Shown here in pieces: positions 19,051 to 27,395 of a stretch of DNA of 64,000 nucleotides (its first letter is position 1; every line of letters starts with the position of its first letter). The stretch is taken from contig CANFRC010000001.1 of the NCBI GenBank assembly GCA_947449315.1, forward strand, positions 173,793 to 237,792. The letters are read 5' to 3'. A program made the translations under genes and the position numbers. The DNA comes from Bacteroidota bacterium. GTDB taxonomy: Bacteria; Bacteroidota; Bacteroidia; 2-12-FULL-35-15. The notes below the pieces were generated by a model that saw only the letters and a list, made by a program, of their open reading frames with translations, was not told where the DNA came from and did no database searches.

Positions 19051-19710
19051 TTATTTTTGAATTCGTGAATACTTCAGATATAATTTCTTTAAACACTTAA
19101 AAACAAATAACGCAGATAAGGCTCCAATAAAAGGTGCTGTTAAATAGATCCATACCATATTTAAATTATTATTTACTATTGCGGGAGATAATGAACGAAT
19201 TGGGTTCATCGAACCTCCTGAAAAGTTTCCACCAACAAAAATGCATGTTGCAACAGCTAACCCTATTATCCAAGCCGAATAACGATTATTTGTATCAGAA
19301 ACAAATAAAATAACAAGCATTAAAAAAAGTGTGAGAACTATTTCAATGATGAAAGCCAAATAAATATTTATAGAAGGCAACGTCTCTCCAAGTGATAAAG
19401 AATTATTAAAAATAATTTTCAATAACAAAGTGCCTCCAAAAGCACCAATGGCTTGTGCCATTATATAGGGCAGAATATGTTTTTTATCTAAATCACCTTT
19501 TTGTGCAAAAGCAATGGTAACAGCAGGATTCATGTGAGCACCGCTCCACGCACCCAATATCAGAATCATTAATGCAACTACGAGTCCGGTAATAATGGAG
19601 ATGCCTGCCAAAGTAATCTTTCCATCATAAAAATGATTTAGGATAACGGATCCAGTCCCTATGAATACAAGAAAAAAAGTGGCTATTGTTTCTGAAACAT
19701 ACCTTTTCAT
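19051..19710 (-). CDS. MIP-family channel in the ars operon (AqpS-like aquaglyceroporin)
   Basis: A 219-residue membrane protein with six spans and the two half-helix loops of aquaporins. The first is intact (GAHMNPAVT); the second reads GGSMNPIRSL, with NPI instead of NPA, while the selectivity-filter Arg after it is kept. Channels of this kind replace ArsB or Acr3 in some ars operons, letting arsenite made by ArsC flow out down its gradient, as described for Sinorhizobium meliloti AqpS. That role here is inferred from position between DUF6428 and arsC. No ArsB, Acr3 or ArsA gene is nearby. Confidence 0.82.
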   Translation of the reverse strand: MKRYVSETIATFFLVFIGTGSVILNHFYDGKITLAGISIITGLVVALMILILGAWSGAHMNPAVTIAFAQKGDLDKKHILPYIMAQAIGAFGGTLLLKIIFNNSLSLGETLPSINIYLAFIIEIVLTLFLMLVILFVSDTNNRYSAWIIGLAVATCIFVGGNFSGGSMNPIRSLSPAIVNNNLNMVWIYLTAPFIGALSALFVFKCLKKLYLKYSRIQK

Positions 19711-19723
19711 AATTGCACTTAAT

Positions 19724-20200
19724 TTAATTGCAACAACCGCTATTTGGACTACAGCAAGACGCTGCTGAATTTTGTAGTTCTTTCAGGTTGACCTTTAATT
19801 TTTCGGGCGGAATTCCGCATTTATCTTGTGCGAGACAATTGGTTTGTTTGTTCGTCAAAAGAAAATCTTTACCGTTGAACTCTAAACCATATCGGCCTAT
19901 TGTCGCTGCCTGATATTCAATTTCAATTTCCAAGTCTTTTATACCAAGTGCTTTTTCTGACAGATCAATTATGTTTAATAATTTTATTGGTGCTAAACGG
20001 TGATCAATGTCATTTGCTTCCCACAGTTGAAAGTTCACGTATTTTTCCTCGCGAATAGTGCCACCACAATCTATAAAATTTTTGGTAGTTAATCCAACTT
20101 CTGTAATGTGAAAATATTTAGGTACAAGCTCACCATTTGGTTTTATGAAATTAATCGCATCTAATGCTTTTAATTTATTTTTTAATTCGGATAGTATCAT
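19724..20200 (-). CDS. DUF6428-family protein with Cys-rich C-terminus
   Basis: This 158-residue cytoplasmic protein matches the small family found beside arsR and arsC genes in Bacteroidota. The body (residues 1-125) is alpha/beta. The C-terminus is unusual: CLAQDKCG followed by a tail SCCSPNSGCCN with two vicinal Cys pairs, like a metalloid-binding site. Function is unknown; a chaperone or sink for trivalent arsenic is a reasonable inference, by analogy with the paired cysteines of ArsD. It sits between arsR and the channel gene in one transcript. Confidence 0.75.
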   Translation of the reverse strand: MILSELKNKLKALDAINFIKPNGELVPKYFHITEVGLTTKNFIDCGGTIREEKYVNFQLWEANDIDHRLAPIKLLNIIDLSEKALGIKDLEIEIEYQAATIGRYGLEFNGKDFLLTNKQTNCLAQDKCGIPPEKLKVNLKELQNSAASCCSPNSGCCN

Positions 20201-20262
20201 TTTCGCTAGTATTATTTATTATAAATTTTGTTTTTTATATCCCAACTGGGGTAGATTCAAGA

Positions 20263-20598
20263 TTAACAGCATTTATTTTTCATGGCTTCGAACTTCATAT
20301 TAAACAATTCACCAAAAATCTCTTTTGCTTTTTTCCAATTTTCTTTATCAATGCAATAACAAACTCTTGGACCATCAATTTCCCCCGTAATCAAACCGGC
20401 CGTTTTTAATTCTTTCAAATGCTGTGAAACCGTAGATTGGGATAATGGCAAATGCGCAACAAGATCATTACAGATACATGATTTTTGTTTTACAAGAAAC
20501 TTGATGATTGCAACACGAGCCGGATGAGACAAGGCTTTAGCTATTTCGCTTGCTTTTATTTCATCGCTTTCAAATTCGGATTTTTTGCTATAGGCCAT
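20263..20598 (-). CDS. arsR: ArsR/SmtB-family arsenic-responsive repressor
   Basis: A 111-residue winged-helix repressor. The recognition region reads [21 protein letters not shown], and the wing [13 protein letters not shown]. Candidate arsenite ligands are the CxC in KSCICNDLV at the start of the DNA-binding helices, with a further CC at the very end (KNKCC). It is the first gene of the operon arsR, DUF6428, channel, arsC and would repress its own promoter, where an inverted repeat surrounds the -7 box. Confidence 0.88.
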   Translation of the reverse strand: MAYSKKSEFESDEIKASEIAKALSHPARVAIIKFLVKQKSCICNDLVAHLPLSQSTVSQHLKELKTAGLITGEIDGPRVCYCIDKENWKKAKEIFGELFNMKFEAMKNKCC

Positions 20599-20613
20599 AA
20601 ACTATTAATATAT

Positions 20614-20629
20614 ATCGCAAATATACGAT
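20614..20629. promoter_or_regulatory. Probable ArsR operator ATCG-N8-CGAT
   Basis: ATCG at 20614-20617 and CGAT at 20626-20629 form an inverted repeat whose 8-nt spacer is exactly the -7 box of the arsR promoter. Flanking TTAAT/ATTAA sequences extend the symmetry partly. ArsR proteins bind short AT-rich inverted repeats over their own promoters, so the position fits autorepression. Confidence 0.55.
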
Positions 20630-20648
20630 TAATAATATGTCAGAGCAA
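20618..20648 (-). promoter_or_regulatory. arsR operon promoter (TTG-N20-TATATTTG)
   Basis: Read on the minus strand, TTG (20648-20646), a 20-nt spacer and TATATTTG (20625-20618) match the phylum consensus exactly. The predicted leader is about 15 nt. The rpmG promoter has the same -7 octamer and spacer length. Confidence 0.65.
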
Positions 20649-20669
20649 TTATTTGTGATTTTTTATTCT

Positions 20670-21074
20670 TTAAAAGTAGTTGTTTATTTTATCGAGAAAA
20701 GACATTGGAGCAGCGCAAGGTTTATTGGTTTTCATATCAATGAATACCAAAACCGTATTTCCAATATTTAATAATTCCCCTTTTTGATTGTAAATTTCGT
20801 AGTCGAATTCGATTTTGGCGGTAGGCTTTTCTTTTATGGTTGTCTTTACAACAAGTAAGTCGTCATACAATGCCGGTTTTAAATATTTTAATTGACAAGT
20901 ATAAACAGGAAGCATTACTCCATTATCTTCCATCTCTTTATAACTTGTGCCCAGTTGTCTCAACGCTTCTACCCTACCCACTTCGTAATATTGGGTGTAA
21001 TTACCGTAATACACATATCCCATTTTATCTGTTTCGGCATACCGAACTCGAACTGTAGTTTCTGAAATGTACAT
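20670..21074 (-). CDS. Acyl-CoA thioesterase, YbgC/4-hydroxybenzoyl-CoA thioesterase type
   Basis: The track starts at 21230, but the conserved hotdog domain begins at the Met at 21074 (MYISETTVRVRYAETDKMGYVYYGNY), giving 134 residues, the usual length. The YAETD Asp is the catalytic residue of the YbgC type. The enzyme hydrolyses acyl-CoA thioesters in the cytoplasm; the chain is not evident. The 52-residue upstream extension lacks conservation features and crosses AT-rich, intergenic-looking sequence. Confidence 0.85.
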   Translation of the reverse strand: MYISETTVRVRYAETDKMGYVYYGNYTQYYEVGRVEALRQLGTSYKEMEDNGVMLPVYTCQLKYLKPALYDDLLVVKTTIKEKPTAKIEFDYEIYNQKGELLNIGNTVLVFIDMKTNKPCAAPMSFLDKINNYF

Positions 21075-21246
21075 ACACTTATTGTTACATTGTATTATAT
21101 TATTAAAAAACATCTTTAAAATACTATTTTTTTCGATATCATTCACATAAAATAAAAAATATTTATTATGGGTTGGATGATGTTTATACACCTCTAAATA
21201 CTTATAATTGTAATGCTTTAATTGAAACACAAAGCATCATTACTCT

Positions 21247-22014
21247 ATGAGAACTACTCCAATAATTTATATAGCATCATTTTGTTTAATTCTTGCTACT
21301 GTTTGTTGTTCCACTGCTCCAAAAATAATAAAAGTAGAAACAACGATGGTGGTATTAAATTCAAATTCTACCCCTAATGCAGATTCAGCATTAATAAAAA
21401 CGGTTCAACCCTTTAAATTAAAAATGGATTCGATAATGAATGAAGTTATCGGTTTCTCTGAACATGAGCTATTAAAAGGATTGCCTGAAAGTTCATTAGG
21501 AGATTTTGTTTCTGATGCCGTTTTAAAGAAAACGAACGACAAATATATACCGACAGATAAATCTGTTGCTGATATATGCCTTTTAAATAATGGAGGTTTA
21601 AGAAATCAACTTCCAAAAGGTGCTATTACTCTTGGAAATGTATTTGAACTAATGCCATTCGAAAACACCGTTGTTGTTTTAACGCTTAGCGGTGAAAAAA
21701 CAAAATTGCTATTTGAGTCACTCGTTGAAAACAACGGAGCACCTTTTTCTGGTGCAATTATAAAAACGAAAGGAAAAAAAATAACTGAATTAAAAATTGG
21801 CGGCCAAGATTTTGACATCAACAAGACATATAAAATTGTTACATCAGATTATTTAGCAGCAGGAGGTGATAAATATTTATTTTTTAATGCACCTTTAAAA
21901 ATAGAAACCCTGAACTATAAATTAAGAGATGCAATTATAGATTATATAAAAGACGAAACCGCTAAAGGCAATACAATAAAAGCGCAAACAGATGGAAGAA
22001 TCAAGTATCAGTAA
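21247..22014 (+). CDS. 5'-nucleotidase C-terminal domain protein (lipoprotein)
   Basis: The 255-residue product has a lipoprotein-like N-terminus (SFCLILATVCCS) and then one domain: the substrate-binding C-terminal domain of UshA-type 5'-nucleotidases, with DICLLNNGGLRNQLPKGAIT, FELMPFENTVVVL and YKIVTSDYLAAGGDKY. Normally this domain follows a metallophosphoesterase domain on one chain; here that domain is the next gene, which overlaps by 23 nt. The two products probably work together outside the inner membrane on nucleotides or sugar nucleotides. Confidence 0.83.
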   Translation: MRTTPIIYIASFCLILATVCCSTAPKIIKVETTMVVLNSNSTPNADSALIKTVQPFKLKMDSIMNEVIGFSEHELLKGLPESSLGDFVSDAVLKKTNDKYIPTDKSVADICLLNNGGLRNQLPKGAITLGNVFELMPFENTVVVLTLSGEKTKLLFESLVENNGAPFSGAIIKTKGKKITELKIGGQDFDINKTYKIVTSDYLAAGGDKYLFFNAPLKIETLNYKLRDAIIDYIKDETAKGNTIKAQTDGRIKYQ

Positions 22015-22945
22015 TAGACGTGACTTTTTAAAAAAGACAGCTTTTGCAGGAGCTGGAATCCTTGCATTCAATGCAATACCTAACGAAGCGTTAGCAAAAA
22101 CGGAGATGGTTAAAATTACCATTTTACATACGAACGATGTGCATAGTCATATCGACCCCTTTCCTGATAATGACCCCAAATATGCTGGGTTGGGAGGTGT
22201 TTTAAGAAGAGCTGCTGTTATCAAAAAAATCAGGAATGAAGAAAAAAATGTTCTTTTATTAGATGCTGGCGATGTATTTCAAGGCACTCCATATTTCAAT
22301 ATGTACGGTGGCGAACTCGAATTAAAATTGATGAGCATGATGCAATATGATGCATCAACAATTGGAAATCATGATTTTGATAATGGCTTGGAAGGATTAG
22401 TGAAACAACTGCCAAACGCGAATTTCCCCTTCATTAGTGCGAATTATGATTTTACCGATACACCCATGGCTGGTAAAACAATTCCACATAAAATATTTAT
22501 TAAAGAAGGAATCAAGATCGGAGTTTTTGGTGTTGGCATTGAACTAGATGGTTTAGTAGATAAAAAAAATTACGGAAATACCAGATACGCTGATCCATTA
22601 ATTAAAGCAGCAGAAGCTTCACATTTCTTAAAATTCGAACAAAAATGTGATCTAATAATTTGTTTATCTCATCTTGGATATAAGTATGAAAATAAAAAAA
22701 TCAGCGATGTTATATTAGCAAAAGAATCTAAAAATATTGACATCATTTTGGGCGCGCATACCCATACATTCCTTGATACACCCATCTCATATAAGAATAG
22801 TGATGAAAAAGAAGTGTTGGTAGCACAGGTAGGTTGGGCAGGAATTCGACTAGGTAGAGTAGATTATATCTTCGAAAAAAAATCCAAAAAAAAGGCCGTA
22901 GAAGGTTACTCTATAAAAATTTTGAATAAGTCAATAGCAATATGA
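21992..22945 (+). CDS. Metallophosphatase (5'-nucleotidase N-terminal domain) with Tat-type signal
   Basis: A 317-residue calcineurin-like phosphoesterase corresponding to the catalytic half of UshA. The N-terminus carries a twin-arginine signal, SNRRDFLKKTAFAGAG, so export in folded, metal-loaded form is likely. Metal-site motifs are LHTNDVHSH, DAGDVFQG, GNHDFDNG, LSHLG and GAHTHTF. Its start lies within the end of the substrate-domain gene. The order C-domain gene then N-domain gene is the reverse of the fused protein. Confidence 0.88.
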   Translation: MEESSISNRRDFLKKTAFAGAGILAFNAIPNEALAKTEMVKITILHTNDVHSHIDPFPDNDPKYAGLGGVLRRAAVIKKIRNEEKNVLLLDAGDVFQGTPYFNMYGGELELKLMSMMQYDASTIGNHDFDNGLEGLVKQLPNANFPFISANYDFTDTPMAGKTIPHKIFIKEGIKIGVFGVGIELDGLVDKKNYGNTRYADPLIKAAEASHFLKFEQKCDLIICLSHLGYKYENKKISDVILAKESKNIDIILGAHTHTFLDTPISYKNSDEKEVLVAQVGWAGIRLGRVDYIFEKKSKKKAVEGYSIKILNKSIAI

Positions 22946-23083
22946 AAATTTTTTCAACTTTTTTTTCAAAATAAATGTCGAAACATAGTTAAAGTTATAT
23001 ATATTTACGTCGCAATAGCGGATAATATTGCCTTTAGAGGATACTAAACACAAGTTCAACATATAATAACTACAGAATCAGGA

Positions 23084-24517
23084 ATGGAGAAAGCATATAC
23101 AAAAGTATGGGAGAGTTGTCTGGGGATAATTAAAGACAATGTAAGTTCACAAAGTTTTAAAACATGGTTCGAACCAATAAAACCAGTCAAATTAAGCGCA
23201 AATGTATTAACAATACAGGTTCCTAGTCAATTTTTCTATGAATGGCTAGAAGAACATTACATTACCTTATTAAAGAAAACAATTAAAAAGGAGTTAGGGA
23301 CTGAGGGAAGATTAGAATACAGTATTATTATGGAAAACAACTATAATAATACATCAAAACCATATACTGTTAAAATACCTACTAACAATAAAAAAGAATT
23401 AAAGAATCCATCGGTTTCTATGCCGATTGATATTAATAATAATGGTATCCGTAATCCATTTATCATTCCAGGATTAAAAAAGGTGAATGTTGAATCTCAA
23501 TTGAATGCAAATTATTCATTTGAGAATTTGGTAGAAGGTGACTGTAACCGTTTGGCTCGTTCAGCAGGTTTTGCTGTTGCTAACAAACCAGGAGGAACTG
23601 CTTTTAACCCCTTATTGATTTATGGTGGTGTTGGTTTAGGAAAAACACATTTAGCGCATGCTATCGGGATTCAAATAAAAAATGAATTTCCTAATAAAAC
23701 TGTACTTTATGTTTCATCAGAGAAATTCACACAACAATATATTGATTCTGTAAGAAATAATAATCAAAATGATTTTGTTCATTTTTATCAAATGATTGAT
23801 GTTTTGATCATTGATGATGTTCAGTATTTTGCAGGTAAAGAAAAAACGCAAGATGTTTTCTTCCACATCTTCAATCACTTACACCAAACAGGAAAACAAT
23901 TGGTATTGACAGCTGATAAAGCACCCGTTGAGTTGCAAGGTTTTGAACAACGATTATTATCTCGTTTCAAATGGGGCTTAGCAGCTGATCTTCAAACCCC
24001 TGCTTTGGAAACCCGTATCGCTATCCTTGTGAAAAAAGTATATGCTGACGGATTAGATCTTCCAAAAGAAGTTATTGAATACCTAGCATACAGCATTACC
24101 ACCAATGTTCGCGAACTTGAAGGCGCACTTATTTCTTTATTGGCTCAATCGTCAATGAATAAAAAAGCAATTACATTGGAACTTGCAAAACAAATGATCG
24201 ACAAGTTTGTGAAAAACACAGCTCGTGAAGTATCAATTGATTATATTCAAAAAGTGGTTTGCGATTATTTCGATCTGCCTATCGAATTACTTAAGTCTAA
24301 AACCCGCAAACGTGAAGTTGTTCAGGCTCGCCAAATAGCAATGTATTTTGCTAAAAGTATGACAAAGTCATCATTGGCAACCATCGGACTGCATTGCGGT
24401 GGAAAAGATCATGCAACCGTTTTGCATGCTTGTCGTACAGTAAACAATTTAATGGATACTGATAAACGATTCAAAAATTACATTGAAGAACTTAATAAGA
24501 AAATAAGCATTCAATAA
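23084..24517 (+). CDS. dnaA: Chromosomal replication initiator protein DnaA
   Basis: DnaA binds and opens the replication origin. The 477-residue protein has domain I (1-80, WESCLGIIKDNVSSQSFKTWFEPI), a short linker, the AAA+ domain III with Walker A GGVGLGKT (181-188) and Walker B LIIDDVQYF, and domain IV with the DnaA signature CGGKDHATVLHACRTV near the end. It is preceded by 138 nt without a coding gene and followed by a terminator. I saw no cluster of TTATCCACA-type boxes beside it, so an origin at this spot is not supported. Confidence 0.96.
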   Translation: MEKAYTKVWESCLGIIKDNVSSQSFKTWFEPIKPVKLSANVLTIQVPSQFFYEWLEEHYITLLKKTIKKELGTEGRLEYSIIMENNYNNTSKPYTVKIPTNNKKELKNPSVSMPIDINNNGIRNPFIIPGLKKVNVESQLNANYSFENLVEGDCNRLARSAGFAVANKPGGTAFNPLLIYGGVGLGKTHLAHAIGIQIKNEFPNKTVLYVSSEKFTQQYIDSVRNNNQNDFVHFYQMIDVLIIDDVQYFAGKEKTQDVFFHIFNHLHQTGKQLVLTADKAPVELQGFEQRLLSRFKWGLAADLQTPALETRIAILVKKVYADGLDLPKEVIEYLAYSITTNVRELEGALISLLAQSSMNKKAITLELAKQMIDKFVKNTAREVSIDYIQKVVCDYFDLPIELLKSKTRKREVVQARQIAMYFAKSMTKSSLATIGLHCGGKDHATVLHACRTVNNLMDTDKRFKNYIEELNKKISIQ

Positions 24518-24540
24518 ATAGTTGAAAACTACCATCTAAA

Positions 24541-24571
24541 AAATAGGAATCAGTTAATCTGATTCCTATTT
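24541..24571 (+). terminator. Terminator after dnaA
   Basis: AAATAGGAATCAG and CTGATTCCTATTT form a perfect 13-bp stem around TTAAT, followed by TTGTTTTT. Confidence 0.85.
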
Positions 24572-24725
24572 TTGTTTTTAAACCTTTAGTGCATGAAAAT
24601 TAATTACTTTCATACGTGATATCGGTGAGGAAAATTAAGAAACTCAGAACTATTATCTTCTTAAATTTACTTCGTAAAAAAGAATAGCACACATAAGATT
24701 TTAGCACTTCATTTTTTTATTTTCT

Positions 24726-25193
24726 ATGACGAATATTTTAATGGTATGCCTGGGCAACATCTGCCGCTCCCCTCTCGCTGAAGGCATTTTAAGAGCGAAA
24801 ACCGAAAAATTGGGCCTCAATGTAAAAATTGATTCTGCCGGCACATCGAATTATCATATTGGTGAACATCCTGATAAACGCACTGTTCTCAATGCAATGA
24901 ATCACGGCATTGATGTTTCAAAATTAAAAGCGCGTCAATTTATTGTTGATGACTTTGATGCTTTCGATCGTATTTTTGTGATGGACAGTTCCAATTATTC
25001 CGATGTTATTTCTTTAGCCCGAAATAATGATGATAAAAGAAAAGTTGAATTACTTCTGAATTGTGTTTATCCCATGTCCAACATGTCGGTTCCTGATCCT
25101 TATTTTGGTGGTGAACAAGGGTTTGAAAATGTATATATTTTGCTAGACAAAGCATGTGAATTAATTGCTGAGTCTCTACAAACAACTAGTTAA
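24726..25193 (+). CDS. Low-molecular-weight protein tyrosine phosphatase
   Basis: A 155-residue phosphatase with the P-loop VCLGNICRSP at the N-terminus (nucleophile C8, R14) and the general acid Asp in VPDPYFGG. Proteins of this type dephosphorylate tyrosine kinases that control polysaccharide export, but no such kinase is adjacent. It is followed after 11 nt by the RsmI-like gene, so both are probably one transcript. Confidence 0.88.
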   Translation: MTNILMVCLGNICRSPLAEGILRAKTEKLGLNVKIDSAGTSNYHIGEHPDKRTVLNAMNHGIDVSKLKARQFIVDDFDAFDRIFVMDSSNYSDVISLARNNDDKRKVELLLNCVYPMSNMSVPDPYFGGEQGFENVYILLDKACELIAESLQTTS

Positions 25194-25204
25194 ATAGAAA
25201 ATCA

Positions 25205-25918
25205 ATGTCAGAAAAAGGAATACTCTATCTTATACCCACAACGCTTGGAGAAACAGCTGAAACAGCAGATGTTATTCCTGTTAAAATAAATGAGATCATA
25301 AATACTATAGATGAATACATTGTTGAAAATGAAAAATCGGCCCGGCATTACCTAAAAAAAATGGGTATTAAAAAACCTTTACAAGAAATAATACTGCACC
25401 CCTTGAATCAGCACACTGGTTCAGTTGATTTGTCAGTCTATCTTAAATCAATTCATTTAGGCAAGAACATTGGTGTAATTTCAGAAGCAGGTTGTCCTGG
25501 AGTTGCTGACCCTGGTGCTGAAGTAGTAAAGATGGCTCATGCCAATCATATTAAAGTTGTTCCATTGGTCGGACCCTCTTCTATTTTATTGGCACTTATG
25601 GCTTCCGGGTTTAACGGGCAAAGTTTTACATTCAATGGTTATCTGCCAAAAGAAAGATCAGAACGAATAAAAAAAATTAAGGAGCTGGAACGATTAGCTT
25701 ACCAAAAGGATCAAACACAATTATTTATTGAAACGCCTTATCGAAATATGCATATTTTGGATGATGTTTTAACTAGTTGTGAATCCAAAACAAAATTATG
25801 CATCGCTTGTGACATCACGCTTCCTTCTGAGTTCATAAAAACAAAAACTGTTTTTGATTGGAAAAAACAAGTTCCGGATATCGCAAAAAGACCTACCATT
25901 TTTTTAATCTATAAGTAA
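25205..25918 (+). CDS. RsmI-like SAM-dependent methyltransferase (tetrapyrrole methylase fold)
   Basis: A 237-residue member of the RsmI-related family. Visible are GCPGVADPGAEVV (glycine-rich loop), VPLVGPSSILLALMASGFNGQSFTFNGYLP, and FIETPYRN. True RsmI (about 280 residues) 2'-O-methylates C1402 of 16S rRNA; this shorter paralogue class is typical of Bacteroidota and its target is not established. It probably shares the LMW-PTP promoter. Confidence 0.8.
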   Translation: MSEKGILYLIPTTLGETAETADVIPVKINEIINTIDEYIVENEKSARHYLKKMGIKKPLQEIILHPLNQHTGSVDLSVYLKSIHLGKNIGVISEAGCPGVADPGAEVVKMAHANHIKVVPLVGPSSILLALMASGFNGQSFTFNGYLPKERSERIKKIKELERLAYQKDQTQLFIETPYRNMHILDDVLTSCESKTKLCIACDITLPSEFIKTKTVFDWKKQVPDIAKRPTIFLIYK

Positions 25919-26070
25919 GTATTCATTTTCAAAAACTGTACATTGCAGAATAATTTTGTAACATTCTAGGCAACACCGGATACCTAAAAAATATTTCTTG
26001 AACATTCCTTACCACTGAAACGAAATTAAAATCGAAATAAAATGGAACTTGTAGAGAATGTTTTGTCGGA

Positions 26071-27021
26071 TTACAGACGTTTGTCAATTTGGTATTTGTT
26101 TCTGTCGCTAGAGTTACGGGAAATAAGCTCCCCTAAAAAGCCTGCAAGAAACAACTGAGTACCAATCACCATAGCAACCAACGCTAAATAAAATAGAGGT
26201 TTATCGGTAACATCCCTGGTTGGAATAAGATAATGTGACTTGTATAATTTTTCAAAAATAAGTGCTAAAGAAACGCAGCCACCAAACAAGAAGGACAGAG
26301 TTCCCCATAGACCAAAAAAGTGCATCGGACGCTTACCAAATTTAGAAACAAAAGTGATGGACATAAGGTCCAGAAAACCATTGATGAAACGCTCAAATCC
26401 AAATTTTGTAACACCATATTTCCGTTCACGGTGCTGAACAACTTTCTCCTCAATTTTAGTAAATCCAGCCCATTTTGCAATAACCGGTATGTAACGATGC
26501 ATTTCTCCGTAAACCTCTATATTTTTAACCACCTCTTTTTTATAGGCTTTCAATCCGCAATTAAAATCATGCAAATTATTAATGCCGCTAGCCTTGCGCG
26601 TTGCCCAATTAAATAATTTGGTAGGTATCGTTTTGGAGATCGGGTCATATCGCTTTGCTTTCCAGCCAGAGACAAGGTCCAAACCATCTACAGAAATCAT
26701 TTTAAAAAGATCAGGGATTTCGTCCGGTGAATCCTGTAGATCAGCATCCATGGTGATAATAACATCACCTTGTGCGGCTTCAAACCCCGTATTTAAGGCT
26801 GCTGATTTGCCATAATTCCTTCGAAATTTTATGCCTCTTATATCTTTATTCTTTGCTGATAACTGCTCCACTACACTCCATGACTTATCTTTTGACCCAT
26901 CGTCTATTAAAATAATCTCATAAGAATAGGAAAAGGTAGACATGACGCGTTCTATCCATTCGCATAGCTCAGGCAACGATTCTTCTTCGTTATATAAAGG
27001 AATAACAACTGAAATATTCAT
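26071..27021 (-). CDS. Family 2 glycosyltransferase, DPM/GtrB-like, with two C-terminal membrane spans
   Basis: The 316-residue protein begins MNISVVIPLYNEEESLPELC and has LIDDGSKD and the metal-binding MDADLQDSPDEI, the pattern of polyprenyl-phosphate sugar transferases. Two hydrophobic segments (about 230-255 and 270-295) at the C-terminus anchor it in the inner membrane. It would load a sugar on undecaprenyl phosphate for use outside. No partner flippase is adjacent. Confidence 0.88.
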   Translation of the reverse strand: MNISVVIPLYNEEESLPELCEWIERVMSTFSYSYEIILIDDGSKDKSWSVVEQLSAKNKDIRGIKFRRNYGKSAALNTGFEAAQGDVIITMDADLQDSPDEIPDLFKMISVDGLDLVSGWKAKRYDPISKTIPTKLFNWATRKASGINNLHDFNCGLKAYKKEVVKNIEVYGEMHRYIPVIAKWAGFTKIEEKVVQHRERKYGVTKFGFERFINGFLDLMSITFVSKFGKRPMHFFGLWGTLSFLFGGCVSLALIFEKLYKSHYLIPTRDVTDKPLFYLALVAMVIGTQLFLAGFLGELISRNSSDRNKYQIDKRL

Positions 27022-27152
27022 ATCTGGACAAATATATATACAAATTACGAATCTAAACGAATTTCCAATTCAGGAATTCATACAATTTATGATTTTTAAC
27101 AAGAAGCTTTTCAAAAAATGAGAATAATCTTCATCTCTTTCATATTTGTTTT

Positions 27153-27181
27153 TTGTACTTCGAATAAAATTCCTACTTTTG
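27153..27181 (+). promoter_or_regulatory. Promoter of the SRP RNA gene (TTG-N18-TACTTTTG)
   Basis: TTG at 27153-27155, an 18-nt spacer and TACTTTTG at 27174-27181. The first base of the terminal RNA helix lies 3-4 nt downstream, as expected for a start point. Confidence 0.65.
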
Positions 27182-27183
27182 TG

Positions 27184-27283
27184 CGGGGTAAGTCTCATAC
27201 AACCAGCTCCCTTCAACCCTCCAGGTGCGGAAGCAAGCAAAGGTACTAGGTTGAGCGGTGTGATATGAGTAGCTTGCCCCTTC
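27184..27283 (+). ncRNA. ffs: Bacterial small SRP RNA (4.5S type)
   Basis: About 100 nt that fold into one long hairpin. GGGGTAAG at 27185-27192 pairs with CTTGCCCC at 27273-27280, and CTCATA with TATGAG further in. The apical part CCAGGTGCGGAAGCAAGCAAAGG has the GGAA tetraloop and the asymmetric loop that bind Ffh. A T-rich run (TTCTTTTTTTCTCTTTT) follows as terminator. The RNA works with Ffh and with FtsY (encoded at 37.5 kb) in co-translational membrane targeting. The 84-residue minus-strand ORF across it is a shadow. Confidence 0.85.
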
Positions 27284-27351
27284 TTTTTTTCTCTTTTCAA
27301 AAGAGTTATCCTATACTTTTCCACATTCAGTAATTCATCCGCGGATCTTTT

Positions 27352-27359
27352 TAATTTTG
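27352..27359 (+). promoter_or_regulatory. -7 box TAATTTTG before the transaldolase gene
   Basis: TAATTTTG lies 36 nt before the ATG at 27396 and overlaps the TTG that the ORF track used as start, which argues for the downstream ATG. No clear -33 TTG is seen. Confidence 0.4.
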
Positions 27360-27395
27360 CTGAAACAACTTAACCCTTTTCAAAAATACAGACAT

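Noticed and set aside
20670-21230. Long form (186 residues) of the thioesterase
   Set aside because: The first 52 residues are unlike the family and come from AT-rich upstream DNA; the hotdog domain starts at the Met at 21074.
22946-23083. Replication origin next to dnaA
   Set aside because: No cluster of TTATCCACA-like boxes or unwinding element is visible; in this phylum oriC is often not beside dnaA.
27070-27324. 84-residue minus-strand ORF over the SRP RNA
   Set aside because: It covers a strongly paired RNA helix with promoter and T-run on the plus strand; the protein has no family features.
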